Shown here: piece by piece, positions 26,877 through 36,192 of the stretch | Position numbering within the stretch: the stretch's first letter is position 1 | Layout of the letters: every line of letters begins with the position of its first letter | DNA from: an uncultured Rikenellaceae bacterium | GTDB taxonomy: Bacteria > Bacteroidota > Bacteroidia > Bacteroidales > Rikenellaceae | Assembly (NCBI GenBank): GCA_944326945.1 | Contig: CALVFY010000001.1 | Span: forward strand, 1-64,000 | Direction of reading: 5' to 3' | Length of the DNA stretch: 64,000 bases | Notes under the pieces: model-generated | Seen by the model: only the letters and a program-made list of their open reading frames with translations | What the model was told of the DNA's origin: nothing | Databases searched by the model: none | Program-made: the position numbers and the translations under genes

Positions 26877-27875
26877 TTAGGGTACCTCTACCTTGTTCAG
26901 AATTTCGGTGATGATCTCTTCGCTGTTGATATTTTCGGCTTCGGCCTCGTAGGTGAGTCCGATCCGGTGGCGCAATACGTCGTGGCACACCGCACGAACG
27001 TCTTCCGGAATCACATAACCGCGGCGTTTGATGAAGGCATAGGCTTTAGAGGCTTTGGCCAGCGAGATGCTCGCACGGGGTGATCCTCCGTAGCTGATGA
27101 GCGGAGTGAGCGATGCCAGGCCATATTCCTGGGGCTCGCGAGTGGCGAAGATGATATCCACGATATACTTTTCGATCTTTTCGTCCATATAGACGTCGTT
27201 TACCACTTCGCGAGCTTTTACGATGTCTTCGGGTGAGATCACACGGTTCGGTGAGGGAAGACCGCCGCCTTGTAGATTCAGACGTACGATATCTCGTTCC
27301 TCCTGTTTCTTCGGATAGGTGATTTTGGCCTTGAGCATGAACCGGTCGACCTGGGCCTCGGGCAGAGGATAAGTCCCTTCCTGTTCCAACGGGTTTTGGG
27401 TGGCCAGTACGAGGAACGGTTGGGGCAGGGGATAGGTCTCGTCTCCGATGGTCACCTGACGTTCCTGCATGGCTTCGAGCAGGGCGCTCTGTACTTTGGC
27501 CGGCGACCGGTTGATCTCATCCGCCAGGACGAAGTTGGCGAAAACGGGACCTTTCTTTACGGTAAATTCTTCGTTTTTCTGCGAGTAGATCAACGTACCG
27601 ATCAAGTCGGCCGGCAGCAAATCGGGGGTGAACTGAATACGACTGAATTTGGCATCGACGGCCTTTGCCAGGGTCGTGATGGCCAGCGTTTTGGCCAATC
27701 CGGGAACGCCTTCCAGCAGGATGTGCCCATTGGAGAGCAGTCCGATCAGCAGGGTGTCTACCAGGTGTTTTTGGCCTACGATCACCTTGCCCATCTCCAT
27801 GTTCAGCGTATCGACGAAGACACTCTCGCGTTCGATGCGCTCGTTGAGTTCTTTAATGTTGATTACCTCACTCAT
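26877..27875 (-). CDS. MoxR-family AAA+ ATPase
   Basis: A 332-residue AAA+ ATPase. The P-loop is the characteristic LEGVPGLAKT, Walker B is VLADEINRSPAK, and sensor and arginine-finger segments (ATQNPLEQEGTYPLPEAQVDRF in part) follow, then the C-terminal lid with YGGSPRASI. MoxR proteins act as chaperones for assembly of VWA-domain complexes. The ATG at 27875 is chosen because the -7 element TAACTTTG at 27936-27943 lies within the longer frame to 28118. First gene of a seven-gene minus-strand operon through the DUF3089 gene. Confidence 0.95.
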   Translation of the reverse strand: MSEVINIKELNERIERESVFVDTLNMEMGKVIVGQKHLVDTLLIGLLSNGHILLEGVPGLAKTLAITTLAKAVDAKFSRIQFTPDLLPADLIGTLIYSQKNEEFTVKKGPVFANFVLADEINRSPAKVQSALLEAMQERQVTIGDETYPLPQPFLVLATQNPLEQEGTYPLPEAQVDRFMLKAKITYPKKQEERDIVRLNLQGGGLPSPNRVISPEDIVKAREVVNDVYMDEKIEKYIVDIIFATREPQEYGLASLTPLISYGGSPRASISLAKASKAYAFIKRRGYVIPEDVRAVCHDVLRHRIGLTYEAEAENINSEEIITEILNKVEVP

Positions 27876-27935
27876 GACTCTGTTTATCTTGTTTTCGATT
27901 TGTTCGGATAGTTGTTTTTTATAACGATCGGATTG

Positions 27936-27997
27936 CAAAGTTATTATAAAAAAAACAATTTTGCTCCCGTATTTCACATTTTTCGTTCGTAACTTTG
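27936..27997. promoter_or_regulatory. Divergent promoters of the Bat operon and the uvrD-like gene
   Basis: Two identical TAACTTTG -7 elements face away from each other: minus strand at 27936-27943 (Bat operon, leader about 55 nt) and plus strand at 27990-27997 (helicase gene, leader about 12 nt). Both match TAnnTTTG exactly. Confidence 0.75.
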
Positions 27998-28015
27998 TCC
28001 CCAAAACGAAACGAA

Positions 28016-30619
28016 GTGTCGGATTATATAAAGAACCTGAACGAGGCCCAACGGGCTGCTGTGGTCCATTTCGAGAAGCCCTCGCTGATTGTGGCCGGTG
28101 CCGGATCGGGGAAGACACGTGTGCTTACCTGTCGGATTGCTTATATGCTGGAAAAAGGGGTAGCTCCTCATACGATTCTCGCTCTTACCTTCACCAATAA
28201 GGCGGCGGCCGAAATGAGGGAGCGAATTGCCGCTTTGGTGGGAACCGTCAAGAGCCGATATATCTGGATGGGAACGTTCCACAGTGTCTTTTCGCGGATA
28301 CTGAGGGCAGAATCCGCCTCATTGGGCTATCCGCAGTCGTTTACCATCTACGATACGGCCGATAGCCGCAATGTCATCAAGACCATTATCAAAGAACTTT
28401 CTCTTAACGACGAAACCTATAAACCGGCGGCTATTCAGGCTCGCATCTCGTTGGCAAAGAATAACCTGGTTACGCCGGAAGCCTACGAGGCCAATGCAGC
28501 GTTGGTGGGTGAGGATCGTGAGCGGAAAGTACCCCGGCTCTGTGAGATATACAAACGTTATGCCGCTCGGTGCCGGGAGTACGGCGCGATGGATTTCGAC
28601 GACCTGTTGCTCAATATCAACATTCTGTTCCGCGATTTTCCCCGGGTGTTGGAGAAATATCAGAACATGTTCCGTTACATTCTGGTCGATGAGTATCAGG
28701 ACACCAATTATGCCCAGTATATCATCATCCGGCGATTGGCTCAACACCATTCCAACGTGTGTGTGGTGGGCGATGATGCGCAGAGTATCTATTCGTTCCG
28801 CGGGGCGAAGATCGAAAATATTCTTCGTTTTCGGAATGACTTTCCGGGGGCGGACGTCTTCAAACTGGAACAGAACTATCGTTCGACCCAGACTATCGTG
28901 AATGCAGCCAATAGTGTGATCGAAAAGAATCGCAAGCAGATCAGGAAGGAGTCTTTTTCGGAGGGGGCCAAGGGTGAGGCGATCAAGGTGTTGAAAGCCT
29001 ATACGGATCAGGAGGAGGCTTCGTTGGTGGCCGATGAATTGAGGGCTCGGGTACGTGATAGCGGAGCCGATTGGAGCGAAGCGGCGTTGTTGTATCGGAC
29101 GAATATGCAGTCGCGTGTGATGGAGGAGGCTTTGCGCCGCAGGGGGATTCCCTATAAGGTATATGGAGGACTCTCTTTCTATCAGCGCAAGGAGGTGAAG
29201 GACCTGATCGCCTATATCCGATTGGTGGTCAATCCGAAGGATGACGAGGCTTTCCGGCGTATCATCAACTATCCGGCAAGAGGAATCGGTGATGTGACAC
29301 TGAACCGTATTGCCGAGGCGGCTGTAAAACATGGCGTGAGTCTTTGGGAGGCTGTTTCGATGCTTCCGGCGGACGATCTGGCCTTGAAAGCCGGGGCAGG
29401 GAAAAAAGTGGCCGATTTTGTGGAGTTGATTCGTTCGCTCTCTTTGATGCGGACCACTTCCGATCTCTATACGACGGGATTGGAAATTGCCACCCGGTCG
29501 GGAATCATCGGCCTTTACAAGATGGAGAATACGCCCGAAGCCATGAGTGCGCTCGACAACATTCAGGAACTGCTCAATTCGATGAAGACTTTCGAGGAGC
29601 AGCGTGAACAGGAGATGCGCGAAATGGAAGCGTCCCCCGAGGAGATGGAGTCGCTGGCCGAAGGTGAGACGCAGGTGTCGGGTCCTCCGTCGCTGGAGGA
29701 GTGGTTGCAGAATGTCGCCCTGTTGACCGATGCCGATAATGAAAAACCCGATGAGTGGAACAAAGTGACGTTGATGACCGTACATAGTGCCAAGGGATTG
29801 GAGTTCCGTTTCGTGTTCATTGTGGGCATGGAGGAGAATCTGTTCCCGAATCTGATGGGGATGGGGACGCCTGAAGGATTGGAAGAGGAGCGCAGGCTTT
29901 TTTATGTGGCTTTGACACGGGCCAAGGAGGCGGCTGTGCTCAGTTTTTCCGAAACGCGTTTCAAGTGGGGAAATACGGAGTTCTGTCATCCGAGTCGATT
30001 CCTCTCCGAAATTGATCCGAAGTATCTGGATGTCGCTTTCGATCTGGAAAATCCGGCGGAGGAAAGAGACGAACATCCGGTGGAGGGACTGCGCAGGCGC
30101 TTTGTCGAGAGAGAGTCCGGTTCGGTTTCGGGAAGATATGGGGATCGGAATGTTTCTCGGGAATATCCCGGCGGTTATGGGGGTGGAGCACGTGGTGGTT
30201 ATGCCGGTCGGGATGGTCGTTCATGGGCCGATCGGGAAAATAATACACAACGAGGCGAGGCGGCTCGACGCTGGGTCAGTCCGAAGCCCGGAGGAGGCAG
30301 TCCCGTGGCTCCGCGGCCGGTGGAACGGGTGGAGGTGCCTCGACCGCAGGTGGGCGAGGGGACTCGTTTCCGGAGTATGGGTGTGCGTGCCGCTGTCGCG
30401 GATGAAGAGTCGGTGGTGCCGCCGAGTCGTTTCTCCGCAGCTTCGTCTGGAGCGGCTGCTTATGCGGAAGGGATGATAGTCGAACACGGGAAATTTGGTC
30501 GGGGCAGGATCGTGGCGGTGGAGCAGACTGCCGGGGATGTGAAACTGGTTGTGGAGTTTGAGGGGGGGGGCCGGAAAACGCTGCTGAGTAAGTTCGCACG
30601 ACTGACGGTAGTCGGTTGA
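28016..30619 (+). CDS. UvrD/PcrA-type superfamily 1 DNA helicase
   Basis: An 867-residue 3'-5' helicase. Motifs in order: Q-motif LNEAQRAAV, Walker A AGAGSGKTR, TFTNKAAAEM (Ia), VDEYQDTN (II), GDDAQSIYSFRGA (III), QNYRST (IV), the VHSAKGLEF block (V) and ALTRAKE (VI). A Gly/Arg-rich linker of about 90 residues leads to a C-terminal Tudor-like fold (VEHGKFGRGRIVAVE), as in PcrA/UvrD that bind RNA polymerase. The TTG at 27995 overlaps the promoter element, so the GTG at 28016 is the better start. A run of nine G at 30562-30570 near the 3' end is a possible slippage site. Roles in repair and replication are expected. Confidence 0.94.
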   Translation: MSDYIKNLNEAQRAAVVHFEKPSLIVAGAGSGKTRVLTCRIAYMLEKGVAPHTILALTFTNKAAAEMRERIAALVGTVKSRYIWMGTFHSVFSRILRAESASLGYPQSFTIYDTADSRNVIKTIIKELSLNDETYKPAAIQARISLAKNNLVTPEAYEANAALVGEDRERKVPRLCEIYKRYAARCREYGAMDFDDLLLNINILFRDFPRVLEKYQNMFRYILVDEYQDTNYAQYIIIRRLAQHHSNVCVVGDDAQSIYSFRGAKIENILRFRNDFPGADVFKLEQNYRSTQTIVNAANSVIEKNRKQIRKESFSEGAKGEAIKVLKAYTDQEEASLVADELRARVRDSGADWSEAALLYRTNMQSRVMEEALRRRGIPYKVYGGLSFYQRKEVKDLIAYIRLVVNPKDDEAFRRIINYPARGIGDVTLNRIAEAAVKHGVSLWEAVSMLPADDLALKAGAGKKVADFVELIRSLSLMRTTSDLYTTGLEIATRSGIIGLYKMENTPEAMSALDNIQELLNSMKTFEEQREQEMREMEASPEEMESLAEGETQVSGPPSLEEWLQNVALLTDADNEKPDEWNKVTLMTVHSAKGLEFRFVFIVGMEENLFPNLMGMGTPEGLEEERRLFYVALTRAKEAAVLSFSETRFKWGNTEFCHPSRFLSEIDPKYLDVAFDLENPAEERDEHPVEGLRRRFVERESGSVSGRYGDRNVSREYPGGYGGGARGGYAGRDGRSWADRENNTQRGEAARRWVSPKPGGGSPVAPRPVERVEVPRPQVGEGTRFRSMGVRAAVADEESVVPPSRFSAASSGAAAYAEGMIVEHGKFGRGRIVAVEQTAGDVKLVVEFEGGGRKTLLSKFARLTVVG

Positions 30620-30694
30620 GGTGAAGGAGAATGATATGTCTGGAAAACACGAAATAATGAAAGGACTCTTTTTCGTTCTATAAAAATTAACGAT

Positions 30695-31378
30695 ATGACG
30701 ATAAAAGAACGTTACAAGGGGGTGATCGACTATTTTTCGAAGGAGATGCCCACGGCCGGTTCGGAGTTGCACTACAAGGATCCTTTCCAGCTGTTGGTGG
30801 CCGTGATCCTTTCGGCTCAATGTACCGACAAGCGGGTGAACATGACCACGCCGGCCCTGTTCGAACGATGGCCTGATGCGGCGGCGATGGCTGCCGCTTC
30901 GCCGGAAGAGATTTATCCCTATATCAAAAGTATCTCCTATCCCAATAATAAGGCGAAGAACCTGGCCGCCATGGCCCGGATGCTCTCTTCGGAATTCGGC
31001 GGCGTAGTGCCCGACGATGTACAGCAGTTGCAGCGATTGCCTGGGGTGGGACGTAAAACGGCCAATGTGGTGGCTTCGGTGATCTATAATAAATTTGTCA
31101 TGCCCGTCGATACCCATGTCTTCCGGGTGGCTGCCCGCATCGGACTCACGCGTGGTGCAAAGACTCCGCTTCAGACCGAATTGCAGTTGACCGATCATAT
31201 TCCGGCTCCGCTTTTGCCTGTGGCTCATCACTGGCTGATTTTACATGGACGTTATGTGTGTACGGCTCGTAAACCCAAGTGTGGGGAGTGTGGAATCCGT
31301 CGTTGGTGTCGGTACGATCAGGCAGCGGCCAAAAAACTCTCTGTGGACGGGGAAAAAGTGGCGGGTGTCTCAAAATAG
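30695..31378 (+). CDS. nth: Endonuclease III
   Basis: A 227-residue DNA glycosylase/AP lyase for oxidised pyrimidines. It has the helix-hairpin-helix LPGVGRKTANVV with the catalytic Lys and the VDTHVFRVA aspartate. The C-terminal 4Fe-4S cluster has the correct C-x6-C-x2-C-x5-C spacing (CTARKPKCGECGIRRWC). It lies 75 bp after the helicase gene and may share its transcript. Confidence 0.97.
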   Translation: MTIKERYKGVIDYFSKEMPTAGSELHYKDPFQLLVAVILSAQCTDKRVNMTTPALFERWPDAAAMAAASPEEIYPYIKSISYPNNKAKNLAAMARMLSSEFGGVVPDDVQQLQRLPGVGRKTANVVASVIYNKFVMPVDTHVFRVAARIGLTRGAKTPLQTELQLTDHIPAPLLPVAHHWLILHGRYVCTARKPKCGECGIRRWCRYDQAAAKKLSVDGEKVAGVSK

Positions 31379-31445
31379 TTGCGGAATAGAACGGGACAGA
31401 CGGAATTTTTTGTAGATTTAGAACCTGTTTTATCCGAAAGTTGCT

Positions 31446-33089
31446 ATGAAAAGACGATGGTATTATGGCGTGTTCCTCATACTGATAGGGATATTGGCCG
31501 CAGAGTGTGGTAAAGACAATGCTTCAGGAGATAAAGGTGGTACGGGTTCGGCAGAAGAGGAGTTGAATCGTTGGATCTACAAAGTGATGAAGGTGGGGTA
31601 TTTGTGGAATGGTGAGATCTCATCCTCTCCCGATTATTCACTCGATTATGAGGACTTTTTCCAGTCCCTGCTCAAGAAGCCCGTACCGGTGGGTTACTCC
31701 GCCCAAGGCAGGGGAATATTGGCCTCCAATGAACCGCATGACGGCACCTTGTCCGATAATGCCGCATGGTCGCCTTATTCCTATATGGAGGCGTGGGGGC
31801 CGACGGTACGTTCGACATCGGGGCTTCATTCGTTCGGGTTTCAATTTCAAATGTATTCGTTTGGAGGGAGAACTTCCACGAAGATATTGGCCCAGGTGCT
31901 ATATGTGGCTAAAAATTCTCCGGCTGAAGCAGCCGGATTGCGTCGCGGAGACTGGATCATGAAAGTGAATGGAACGGCTTTCTCGTTGTCGAATTACGTG
32001 ACTCAGGCATCGAAACTGATGGCGTCGGCAGAAAATACACAGATAATGGTCACGGTAGTCCCGATTTACGGTAGCTCTGCCGGCAGTGGCGATATGTCGC
32101 TGCTTATTCGGGACGATCAGTCGCAAGATATCTTATTGTCGGCTGCTCCGGTGGATGATAATCCTGTCTTTTATTCGAAGTGCCTCACGCTTCAAGGAGG
32201 GCGCCGGGTCGGTTATCTGGTATATAACGGATTCAGTCGCGGACGGAATCCCAATACTTTTGAGGATGATTATAATGACCATACCTATGACGACGCTTTG
32301 AAGACAGCTTTGCGAGAAATGGGGGATATTGATGATCTGATTCTCGATCTGAGATATAATCAGGGGGGGTATGTGCTCTCTTGTCAGTTGCTGGGGAGTA
32401 TGATCGCTCCGGTGTCGTTGGCAGGATCGGTGTTCAATCAGAAAAAAGATAATACGGGACACTATACCCAGGACCATTTCCTCTCAGTGGCCCAGATGTC
32501 GGACGGTGATTTTTCGGGTGAGGCGGGAGTGAATCTCAATCTGGAAAGACTGTATGTGTTGACGTCCAGTCGGACGGCTTCGGCCAGTGAGATGCTGATC
32601 AATAGTTTGAGAGGAGCGAATACCCCTATGACGGTATATGTGATCGGTGATCAGACCGAAGGGAAAAATGTGGGTTCTTATCTGTTCGACAAGACGACTA
32701 CGGCCGGAACGACATATGCCGGAGGTGTGTTCGATGGTGTGGAGTATTGTCTTCGCCCGATCGGATTTCAATGTTTTAATGCCAAGGGAGAGTCTGATTA
32801 TGCCAACGGATTTCTTCCCGGGACGGGTAAGACCGTGGATCTGGCTTGTGTGGTGGATGAAATGCCTAATCCCGTGGAGAATAAGGAGTATCGTTTGGAG
32901 GAATTCGGCGCTGATTCTGAACCGATGTTGGCTCGTGCCATTGCGTTGATCGAGGGGCAGGCAGAGGCTTCTCAGGCCATGGTGCGTAGTCAGAGCGGTA
33001 AAGGCATTGAAGGAGGTGTGTTGCCTTTCTCCTCGATTGACTTTAAGTCTGTAAGGGGATGTATTCAAACAGAGACTGATCTGGAGTGA
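31446..33089 (+). CDS. S41-family (C-terminal processing) protease, lipoprotein
   Basis: A 547-residue envelope protease. It has a lipoprotein signal (GVFLILIGILAAECGK, Cys22), a PDZ domain at about 140-215 (AKNSPAEAAGLRRGDWIMKVNG), and the S41 catalytic core. In the core, LDLRYNQGGY leads to the nucleophile segment SSRTASASEMLINSL and the general-base lysine in TEGKNVGS. Bacteroidota carry several such lipid-anchored Ctp/tail-specific proteases. The substrate is unknown. The C-terminal 40 residues after SEPMLARAIALIEG look unstructured. Confidence 0.9.
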   Translation: MKRRWYYGVFLILIGILAAECGKDNASGDKGGTGSAEEELNRWIYKVMKVGYLWNGEISSSPDYSLDYEDFFQSLLKKPVPVGYSAQGRGILASNEPHDGTLSDNAAWSPYSYMEAWGPTVRSTSGLHSFGFQFQMYSFGGRTSTKILAQVLYVAKNSPAEAAGLRRGDWIMKVNGTAFSLSNYVTQASKLMASAENTQIMVTVVPIYGSSAGSGDMSLLIRDDQSQDILLSAAPVDDNPVFYSKCLTLQGGRRVGYLVYNGFSRGRNPNTFEDDYNDHTYDDALKTALREMGDIDDLILDLRYNQGGYVLSCQLLGSMIAPVSLAGSVFNQKKDNTGHYTQDHFLSVAQMSDGDFSGEAGVNLNLERLYVLTSSRTASASEMLINSLRGANTPMTVYVIGDQTEGKNVGSYLFDKTTTAGTTYAGGVFDGVEYCLRPIGFQCFNAKGESDYANGFLPGTGKTVDLACVVDEMPNPVENKEYRLEEFGADSEPMLARAIALIEGQAEASQAMVRSQSGKGIEGGVLPFSSIDFKSVRGCIQTETDLE

Positions 33090-33169
33090 TCTGTGGCTGA
33101 AAAGATCGAAAATTTTGTCGGAATGGGATATTTCATGAGGCGGATAGGCGGGATTTGCGGAAAAATCAG

Positions 33170-33177
33170 TACTTTTG
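33170..33177 (+). promoter_or_regulatory. -7 promoter element of the nrnA-like gene
   Basis: TACTTTTG matches TAnnTTTG 42 bases before the ATG at 33219. Confidence 0.6.
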
Positions 33178-33218
33178 CCCCCTCGATCTCGACTATAAAT
33201 TAAAAAACGGAAGGAAGG

Positions 33219-34259
33219 ATGACGGAGATGATTGATCGTAGTGATCTGGAGAGACTGAAGGAGTGGCTTGCGCCCAAAGGTCAAAAAATTGTGGTGGTAG
33301 CTCATACCAATCCCGACGGCGATGCGATCGGTTCGGCTTTGGCGTGGCGCAAGTTGTTGGTGAAGATGGGCCATGAGGTGTGTTGTGCGGTCCCGAATCG
33401 TTATCCCTCTTTCTTGGGCTGGATGTCAGAGGTGGAACATCTGGCTGTTTTCAGAGAGGATACCGGAGGTGAAGTGGCTCGTTTCATCGCAAAGGCCGAT
33501 TTGATCTTCTGTCTGGATTTCAACCAGATCGGACGATTGGAGGGTATGAGCGAGGCGATTGCTGCCAATACGAAAGCACGGCGGATATTGATCGATCATC
33601 ATCTGAATCCGCCGGCTATTTACGATTTGCAGTTTTCTGTGCCGGACGCTTCGTCGACGTCGTTCCTGATTTATAATATCATTGTGGCGATTGCGGGAGA
33701 AGAGGCGGTCGATTATGCAATGGCTGAATTGCTCTATGTGGGGATGATGACCGATACGGGGAATTTCAGTTTCAGCAATCTCTCTCCGGAATTGTATCGC
33801 GCGGTGGCTGTCTTGGCAGAGCGAGGAATTGATATCCCTGCTATTCACAACCAGGTCTATAACAGCTTCTCGGAAGGGCGTATTCGTCTGTTGGGTTATG
33901 CGCTTAATCGTAAGATGGAGATTATGCAGCCTTATGGCGCGGCTTATATATCCTTGACCGAAAATGAATTGAGACGATTCCGTTTTCAGGTGGGCGATAG
34001 TGAGGGGTTTGTCAATTTCCCCTTGGCTATTAAGGAGATTTCCATGTCGGCGATGTTCTTGGAAACAAAGAACTTTATTCGTGTTTCGCTTCGTTCGCGA
34101 GGGGTTGTGGATGTGAATGTTTTTGCCCGTCGGTATTTCGAAGGAGGTGGGCACAAGAATGCTGCCGGAGGAAAGTCGTTCCTGTCCATGCCGCAGACGA
34201 TCGAAAAATTCCGTGCCGCAGTAGAGGAGTTTTTCGGAGCCCCTCAGGGTGAAAAATAA
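33219..34259 (+). CDS. nrnA: DHH/DHHA1 phosphoesterase, NrnA-like (nanoRNase / pAp phosphatase)
   Basis: A 346-residue protein with the DHH-family motifs VVAHTNPDGDAIGSALA, a FCLDFNQ strand, the namesake DHH in LIDHHLNP, and GMMTDTGNFSFSN. It ends in the DHHA1 substrate-binding motif GGGHKNAAGG. Family members degrade very short RNA oligomers and/or dephosphorylate 3'-phosphoadenosine 5'-phosphate. Which activity dominates cannot be told here. An ATG at 33228 is an alternative start. Confidence 0.9.
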   Translation: MTEMIDRSDLERLKEWLAPKGQKIVVVAHTNPDGDAIGSALAWRKLLVKMGHEVCCAVPNRYPSFLGWMSEVEHLAVFREDTGGEVARFIAKADLIFCLDFNQIGRLEGMSEAIAANTKARRILIDHHLNPPAIYDLQFSVPDASSTSFLIYNIIVAIAGEEAVDYAMAELLYVGMMTDTGNFSFSNLSPELYRAVAVLAERGIDIPAIHNQVYNSFSEGRIRLLGYALNRKMEIMQPYGAAYISLTENELRRFRFQVGDSEGFVNFPLAIKEISMSAMFLETKNFIRVSLRSRGVVDVNVFARRYFEGGGHKNAAGGKSFLSMPQTIEKFRAAVEEFFGAPQGEK

Positions 34260-34279
34260 AAGTCAGGCAAGAATTACTC

Positions 34280-34846
34280 TCAAGCCCCTTTGAACAGGTC
34301 GATCTCTCCCCGTTCGCTTTGACCGTAGATTTTAGCTAATTCGGCAATAACCGGTGAAATGAGCTCCAGGACATCCCGTATGGCCGTTTGTTCATTGTCC
34401 GGGGCATCTTTCCCTTTTATGCGGTAGAGCATGACGGCGTAGAGTGCGCGGAAGCAGAGTTCGATGTCGCTTACCTCTTGTTTGCCGAGGGCTTGTCGCA
34501 GACGGGGCAGTTCTGGTGCGAGGCGGGCAAAAAGAGTCCGATAATGTTCTCCGACGGGCAATTTCATCAACTGTAGATGAAGGTTCTGAAGGTCTCCGAT
34601 CAAGTGGAGTGTGTGGTCGAGATGGCCATGTCGTTCCTTTCCCTCTTCGCGGAGAAGATTGACCAGTTCCATATACCAAAGAAAAGCCTCTTGTTTGCCT
34701 GCCGGGTCGATTTGTTGCGGTTCGGCCAGTTGTGAATAGATCGCTTCGGGACTCATTTGAAGAGCTCGGAGAAGATCTTCCAGTTGCCAGAGATAGAGAA
34801 TATATTCGGCGATGTTTTCTTTGCGTTTTGCACGTGCGATGTACAT
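34280..34846 (-). CDS. DUF4924 family protein
   Basis: A 188-residue, largely alpha-helical cytoplasmic protein. It begins MYIARAKRKENIAEYILYLWQ and has no signal or membrane segment. It matches what I know of DUF4924, a conserved Bacteroidales family of unknown function. It converges with nrnA across 20 bp. A degenerate -7 element (TATCTTTA) lies upstream. Confidence 0.75.
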   Translation of the reverse strand: MYIARAKRKENIAEYILYLWQLEDLLRALQMSPEAIYSQLAEPQQIDPAGKQEAFLWYMELVNLLREEGKERHGHLDHTLHLIGDLQNLHLQLMKLPVGEHYRTLFARLAPELPRLRQALGKQEVSDIELCFRALYAVMLYRIKGKDAPDNEQTAIRDVLELISPVIAELAKIYGQSERGEIDLFKGA

Positions 34847-34990
34847 GATGTGTGATATGTTTATGTCGATGTGTTTCGAACGGAGTAAAGATACGAACTG
34901 TTTTGTGATTTTGATCCTCGATTTTGTCGTTGAGATACGTTTTTGTGGCGTTCCTTCGTTTTAATTGTGTGTGGATTGTGCGAAAATTTG

Positions 34991-34998
34991 TATATTTG
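34991..34998 (+). promoter_or_regulatory. -7 promoter element of the thioredoxin-like/lpxH/thyA/folA operon
   Basis: TATATTTG, a full TAnnTTTG match, 20 bases before the ATG at 35018. Confidence 0.7.
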
Positions 34999-35017
34999 TT
35001 TTCATAAAACATAGAAA

Positions 35018-36166
35018 ATGAAAGGTTACAGCTTGTTTGTTTTTGCCCTGGGTGGGCTTTTGGCCTCGTGTGGAGGCGATCGGGCGAAGATCAGTGGTCG
35101 ACTCGCTTGCAGCGATCCGGATACGGTCTATTTGGAATCGGTCTCTCCCACGGGTAATAGTATTATCGATTCGGCCAAAACAACCAAGAAGGGAGATTTC
35201 AAATTCAAGGTGGATTTGCCTCAAGGTCCCGCTATCTATAATATTCGTTGTGATGGTGAGTCGATTCCTCTGCTGTTGGCGGCAGGAGAACATGTGAAAG
35301 TAAATTCTGTGGGAAAACTCTCCAGAAATTATACGGTGGAGGGATCGGAAGGTTCGGCATTGATGAAGGAACTTAGCCGGATCATGGTGGAGGGGGTTTC
35401 GGCTCTCGATTCGATTACCGGGCGCTATACCCAACTTGAACCGGGGCAGGATTCTTTACGGCGGAAAATAGCTTCCGATTATGCCCGGCAGTTCTATAAG
35501 ACAAAACGTGAACAGATTGCTTTCATCGTGGGAAATTCCGGTTCGTTGGCCGCTTTTTATGCTCTGTATCAACGATTGCCCAATGACAATGTGCTTTTTA
35601 ATGGCGAAGGCGATGTGGTGTATTATCGCATGGTGGCCGATTCGATAGAGACGCGATTGCCTGATTCTCCTTATTTGGTGCCGTTGCGTCGTCAGATTCA
35701 GGATATGTCGGCAGGAAATGCATTTCAACAATTGCTCGCCCAGAGTGATAAAATCGGCGTTTTGAATTATCCCGATCTGGAGTTGCCCGATATGTATGGA
35801 AAGAAAATCCGGCTTTCGTCGTTGAATGGCAAGGTTGTATTGCTCGATTTCTGGTCGGCCGCTTCGGATCGTAGCAAGATGATGAATGCCGAGATGAAGG
35901 AGTTCTACGATGAATTGAGTGACCGTGGATTTGAGGTGTATCAAGTGTCGCTCGATAGTTCGAAGCCTCTGTGGGTCACCACGGTGCAGAATCAGAAATT
36001 GCCTTGGGTGAGCGTGTGCGATTTCAGAGGGGCAGAGAGTCCCGCGGCAAGAATATATAATATCCGCAGTGTGCCGACAAACTTCCTGATTGATCGAGGT
36101 GGAAATATCGTGGCACGGGATGTGTATGGGGCTGTGTTGCTCGAAAAAGTTCGTGCTCTGTTGTAG
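35018..36166 (+). CDS. TlpA-like thioredoxin-fold lipoprotein lacking the CxxC motif
   Basis: A 382-residue protein with a lipoprotein signal (FVFALGGLLASCGG). An N-terminal DUF4369-like beta domain follows (ISGRLACSDPDTVYLES), then a helical middle and a C-terminal thioredoxin/AhpC-like fold (LPDMYGKKIRLSSLNGKVVLLDFWSA). The position normally holding W-C-x-x-C reads SAASDRS, with no cysteine, so a disulfide exchange role is excluded; only the fold and the cis-Pro loop (RSVPTNFLID) remain. In Bacteroidota such proteins are common at the envelope. It is the first gene of an operon with lpxH, thyA and folA. Confidence 0.88.
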   Translation: MKGYSLFVFALGGLLASCGGDRAKISGRLACSDPDTVYLESVSPTGNSIIDSAKTTKKGDFKFKVDLPQGPAIYNIRCDGESIPLLLAAGEHVKVNSVGKLSRNYTVEGSEGSALMKELSRIMVEGVSALDSITGRYTQLEPGQDSLRRKIASDYARQFYKTKREQIAFIVGNSGSLAAFYALYQRLPNDNVLFNGEGDVVYYRMVADSIETRLPDSPYLVPLRRQIQDMSAGNAFQQLLAQSDKIGVLNYPDLELPDMYGKKIRLSSLNGKVVLLDFWSAASDRSKMMNAEMKEFYDELSDRGFEVYQVSLDSSKPLWVTTVQNQKLPWVSVCDFRGAESPAARIYNIRSVPTNFLIDRGGNIVARDVYGAVLLEKVRALL

Positions 36167-36192
36167 AAAAAATCGGCCGAAAAAAGATCGGA

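Noticed and set aside
28319-30076. A 585-codon open frame on the minus strand
   Set aside because: It is the antisense shadow of the uvrD-like gene, which has all SF1 helicase motifs; the minus-strand translation is rich in His, Arg and Gln and matches nothing recognisable.
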